NCBI GenBank assembly: GCA_039000515.1
Contig: JBCFYV010000012.1
Location: 45,546,167-45,610,166 of the forward strand
Source: Timema cristinae
Taxonomy: Eukaryota > Arthropoda > Insecta > Phasmatodea > Timematidae
Direction: 5' to 3'
Length of the DNA stretch: 64,000 bases
Under the pieces are notes generated by a model that saw nothing but the letters and a program-made list of their open reading frames with translations, searched no databases and was not told where the DNA came from. The translations under genes were made by a program, and so were the position numbers. Of this stretch, positions 61,665 through 64,000 are shown piece by piece (the first letter of the stretch is position 1; every line of letters begins with the position of its first letter).

Positions 61665-61880
61665 GCCGCGAGGAGAAGGGTGTTAGTGGCGATTTATCAG
61701 GTTTTTTCAGTGAAGTGGAGGTTGCAGTTAAGTCTCAGCTTATACCTATACTTAGATTTTTTTTTCCTAAATCGTTACCCAAGCTCCCTCTCGCATATAA
61801 TCGTACACTTATATACTACCAGCGTTAATATGCGGATTCCCCAGACAGGTTGTGAGACATGGTGCACCAAAACCTATAGA
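61665..61880 (+). mobile_element. Degenerate SINE
   Basis: GAGGTTGCAGTTAAGTCTCA, TTCCTAAATCGTTACC and GTTGTGAGACATGGTGCACC correspond in order to the head, body and tail of family B but are strongly diverged. Confidence 0.5.
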
Positions 61881-62009
61881 TTTTTTAGTTAAAAAAAACG
61901 CTCTCTTAATTATGTTACAAACAGCTAAGACAATATTCTTAATTTATATTACGTTTAACTTTTAATTTGTGAGGAACCCTTACATGGAAATTTAATTTTC
62001 TTCCTTCGC

Positions 62010-62245
62010 CCCATGCCAATCCACCCTTTTTTGGAATATGCATATATCTCTAATATGCTAGTAATGAGGTAGGTGTAATTTAGAGGAAATATTCCTGCAT
62101 TTGCGGGGAGTACGAGTGTAAAACCATTAAAGAAAAACCACGCCCATAAAACTCTAGCAAGGTTTGAGATACAATACCCTCGTCACCAACAATCTAGTCT
62201 AACACTAGAGTGACGCGTTATAATATGTTACCACCAATGTGGGGA
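62010..62245 (-). mobile_element. Degenerate SINE family B
   Basis: The body AGTGTAAAACCATTAAAGAA, then GCAAGGTTTGAGATAC and GAGTGACGCGTTATAATATG, are in minus-strand family B order; the tail is decayed. Confidence 0.55.
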
Positions 62246-62249
62246 TAAG

Positions 62250-64000
62250 TAAGACAGTTACTAAATTGGAGAGACATATTGAAGAGGTTCATAAACTCCG
62301 ATATACTTAAGAATTAATATATGATTTTAAACTAGTGTCCATGTAAAATGGAAGTGGTAAGGTAACTGTTGTATTCAAAACATGATATTTTAATATTTTT
62401 AGTGCAAAAATATATACATTAAAGGCTAATTATTTCCTTTTCAATGATGTTCTACTAAACATGTTGCAGTTATATGATTAAATTAATTTGAAAGAAATAT
62501 TCTAATTTAAATGTTAATAGAATCACAATGGACAATTTTTAAGGCCATTGAGTATTGTTGAAGAAATTTCGAAACTTCAGAACTGACATTGCCACCAATA
62601 CAAGTGTGAAGATTATTCTCTTTAAGTATTATTGTTAAGGTTTATAGGTCAGTTGACAAAATGAGGTCATTACAGCCTCTCTTTAAGTAACGAACCAACT
62701 CAAAGTGTTGTAATGTCATACTTACTAATTCCTACATCAACGATTCTCTTACTAGGAAACGGTTCCAAAGTGCCAACTAGGAAATTAACCAATCAATTTT
62801 AGATTTCTACTATATGTAGGTTGATGTAGAAAAGTCTGAATTTGAATAGTACAGGATTTTGCTTTTAAGCTAATGGTTCAGCATTTTTAATTATGAAAAG
62901 TACTTACTCTATTGTAGCAATTTCAACACTTAAAAAAAGAAAAAATCCTAATAAAATCCATTAGTATTATTGACTAGAACTCTACCCACCAAATACTAAA
63001 CGGTATCCACTGGATTTCCATTTAAAAGAGTAGGACTTTAAATAATCTAACGTAACCTATTCCAACCTCTGACAGACATTTGCTGTACTAATATAACTAT
63101 AAGAGTTGGTATTTTTATTTATTTTAAAGTGGAGGATTGAGGATTTGATTGAGGATTTTTATAAAGTGTTAGCTATTTTGGAGGTGTTCACGCCTAAAAT
63201 TTTGAATTAGTATATTTCAAGATTTATAAACACCAAGACATTATTTAAAATCAAACCATATATTGTGCCAATTTAGAATTTTCTAGAGCAACAAACACTC
63301 AGTAAAAATACGGAAGTAATACAATTCCAAACTTGTTATTTTCAATTTCTGCGCTACCCTTAGATAATTTGAGTCATTTATAATGTTTATTAACTCTACT
63401 CATCTTGTAAGTTTGACATCTTACCCTTGTAAGTAGTGTATTCGTCTGCTGATACAAAGCTCTTGGTCAAATTCTCAGTACAGCGAAAATATAAAATTAG
63501 ACAAATTTCTCATGTTGTGTATTAGAAATCGGAAGATAATTTTCAAAATTAGGTTTTTAGTAAACTTCTCTACTCTCGTAAAAACAAAAATAATAATCAT
63601 GTTAATCACAATAACAACAATTTTAAACAAAATTGTTTGATTATTTTTAATAAATCTCAGATTTTGAAAAAATGGGTTAATGGTAAACTATTCTAAAATT
63701 ATTTGTAATTTGTAAAAATAAATAAGTATTCATATTTCTCATGAAAAACTATTAACATATACCTATTCTGAACTCATTATTAGGTCAATTTTGAGAAATT
63801 TTAAATGATTTATAATTTGTCGTAAGTAACTACACTAAAATTAATTTATTTTAGAAAAATAAAAATACAAAATTATTAAGCAGGTAAAATAGTCCCCATA
63901 GATAAATACCAAATAAATCATTAAAAAAAATAATTTGCCTCGGAAAAACCAATATATTGAATTAAATATACGGTAAAAAATATTAGCATATACATATCCG
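62250..64000. other. Non-coding AT-rich DNA
   Basis: No gene is recognised. A weak tRNA-like phrase (GTAAGTAGTGTATTCGTCTG, then GGTCAAATTCTC) at about 63428-63480 may be an old SINE head. Confidence 0.5.

Overview
This is an AT-rich, intron-containing animal nuclear window, very probably from an arthropod. The evidence is a multi-domain chitin-binding (CBM14/peritrophin-A) protein, a second Thr-rich protein with CBM14 cysteine patterns, an R1-clade non-LTR retrotransposon inserted in an (ACAT)n microsatellite, and LINE and SINE families typical of large, repeat-filled insect genomes. A finer taxonomic call is not supportable from sequence alone. There is no bacterial-style organisation: no operons, ribosome binding sites or CRISPR arrays.

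Layout. Positions 1-717 hold the last coding exon of a secreted protein with at least three complete CBM14 domains joined by Thr/Ser-rich linkers, followed by poly(A) signals. Positions 3920-8690 hold a nearly full-length, recently dead Waldo-like LINE (ORF1 gag with zinc knuckles, ORF2 endonuclease plus reverse transcriptase) with a (CATA)n microsatellite on both sides. From about 9 to 31 kb the DNA is almost entirely non-coding: decayed LINE remnants (11.3, 15.7-16.7 and 17.1-17.9 kb), a gag-like fragment (23.5 kb), a second (CATA)n array, and many tRNA-derived SINEs. Positions 31544-33859 (minus strand) hold the clearest complete gene: two exons, a TATA-like box, a signal peptide, and about twenty 15-residue repeats that almost all carry an N-glycosylation sequon. 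Positions 41836-48313 (plus strand) hold at least two exons of a Thr-rich, mucin-like CBM14 protein whose last exon in view reads through several frame changes. From 48 to 64 kb there are hairpin/foldback DNA elements (51.6 and 59.8 kb), an inverted pair of tRNA-like repeats, another LINE tail, many old SINEs, and one exon-like open frame broken by a single stop (58.8 kb).

The protein-coding genes share a theme of extracellular, low-complexity, probably glycosylated proteins, two of them with chitin-binding modules. That fits cuticle, peritrophic matrix or secreted structural material, but functional linkage between the three genes is inference. The mobile-element content is dominated by two tRNA-derived SINE families with different heads and a common 3' tail (TAGTAAGACGCGGTGCT followed by ATA/ATT triplets). 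Several copies keep recognisable target-site duplications. A further set of TIR and foldback elements, one bounded by TTAA, lies mainly in the 43-60 kb part.
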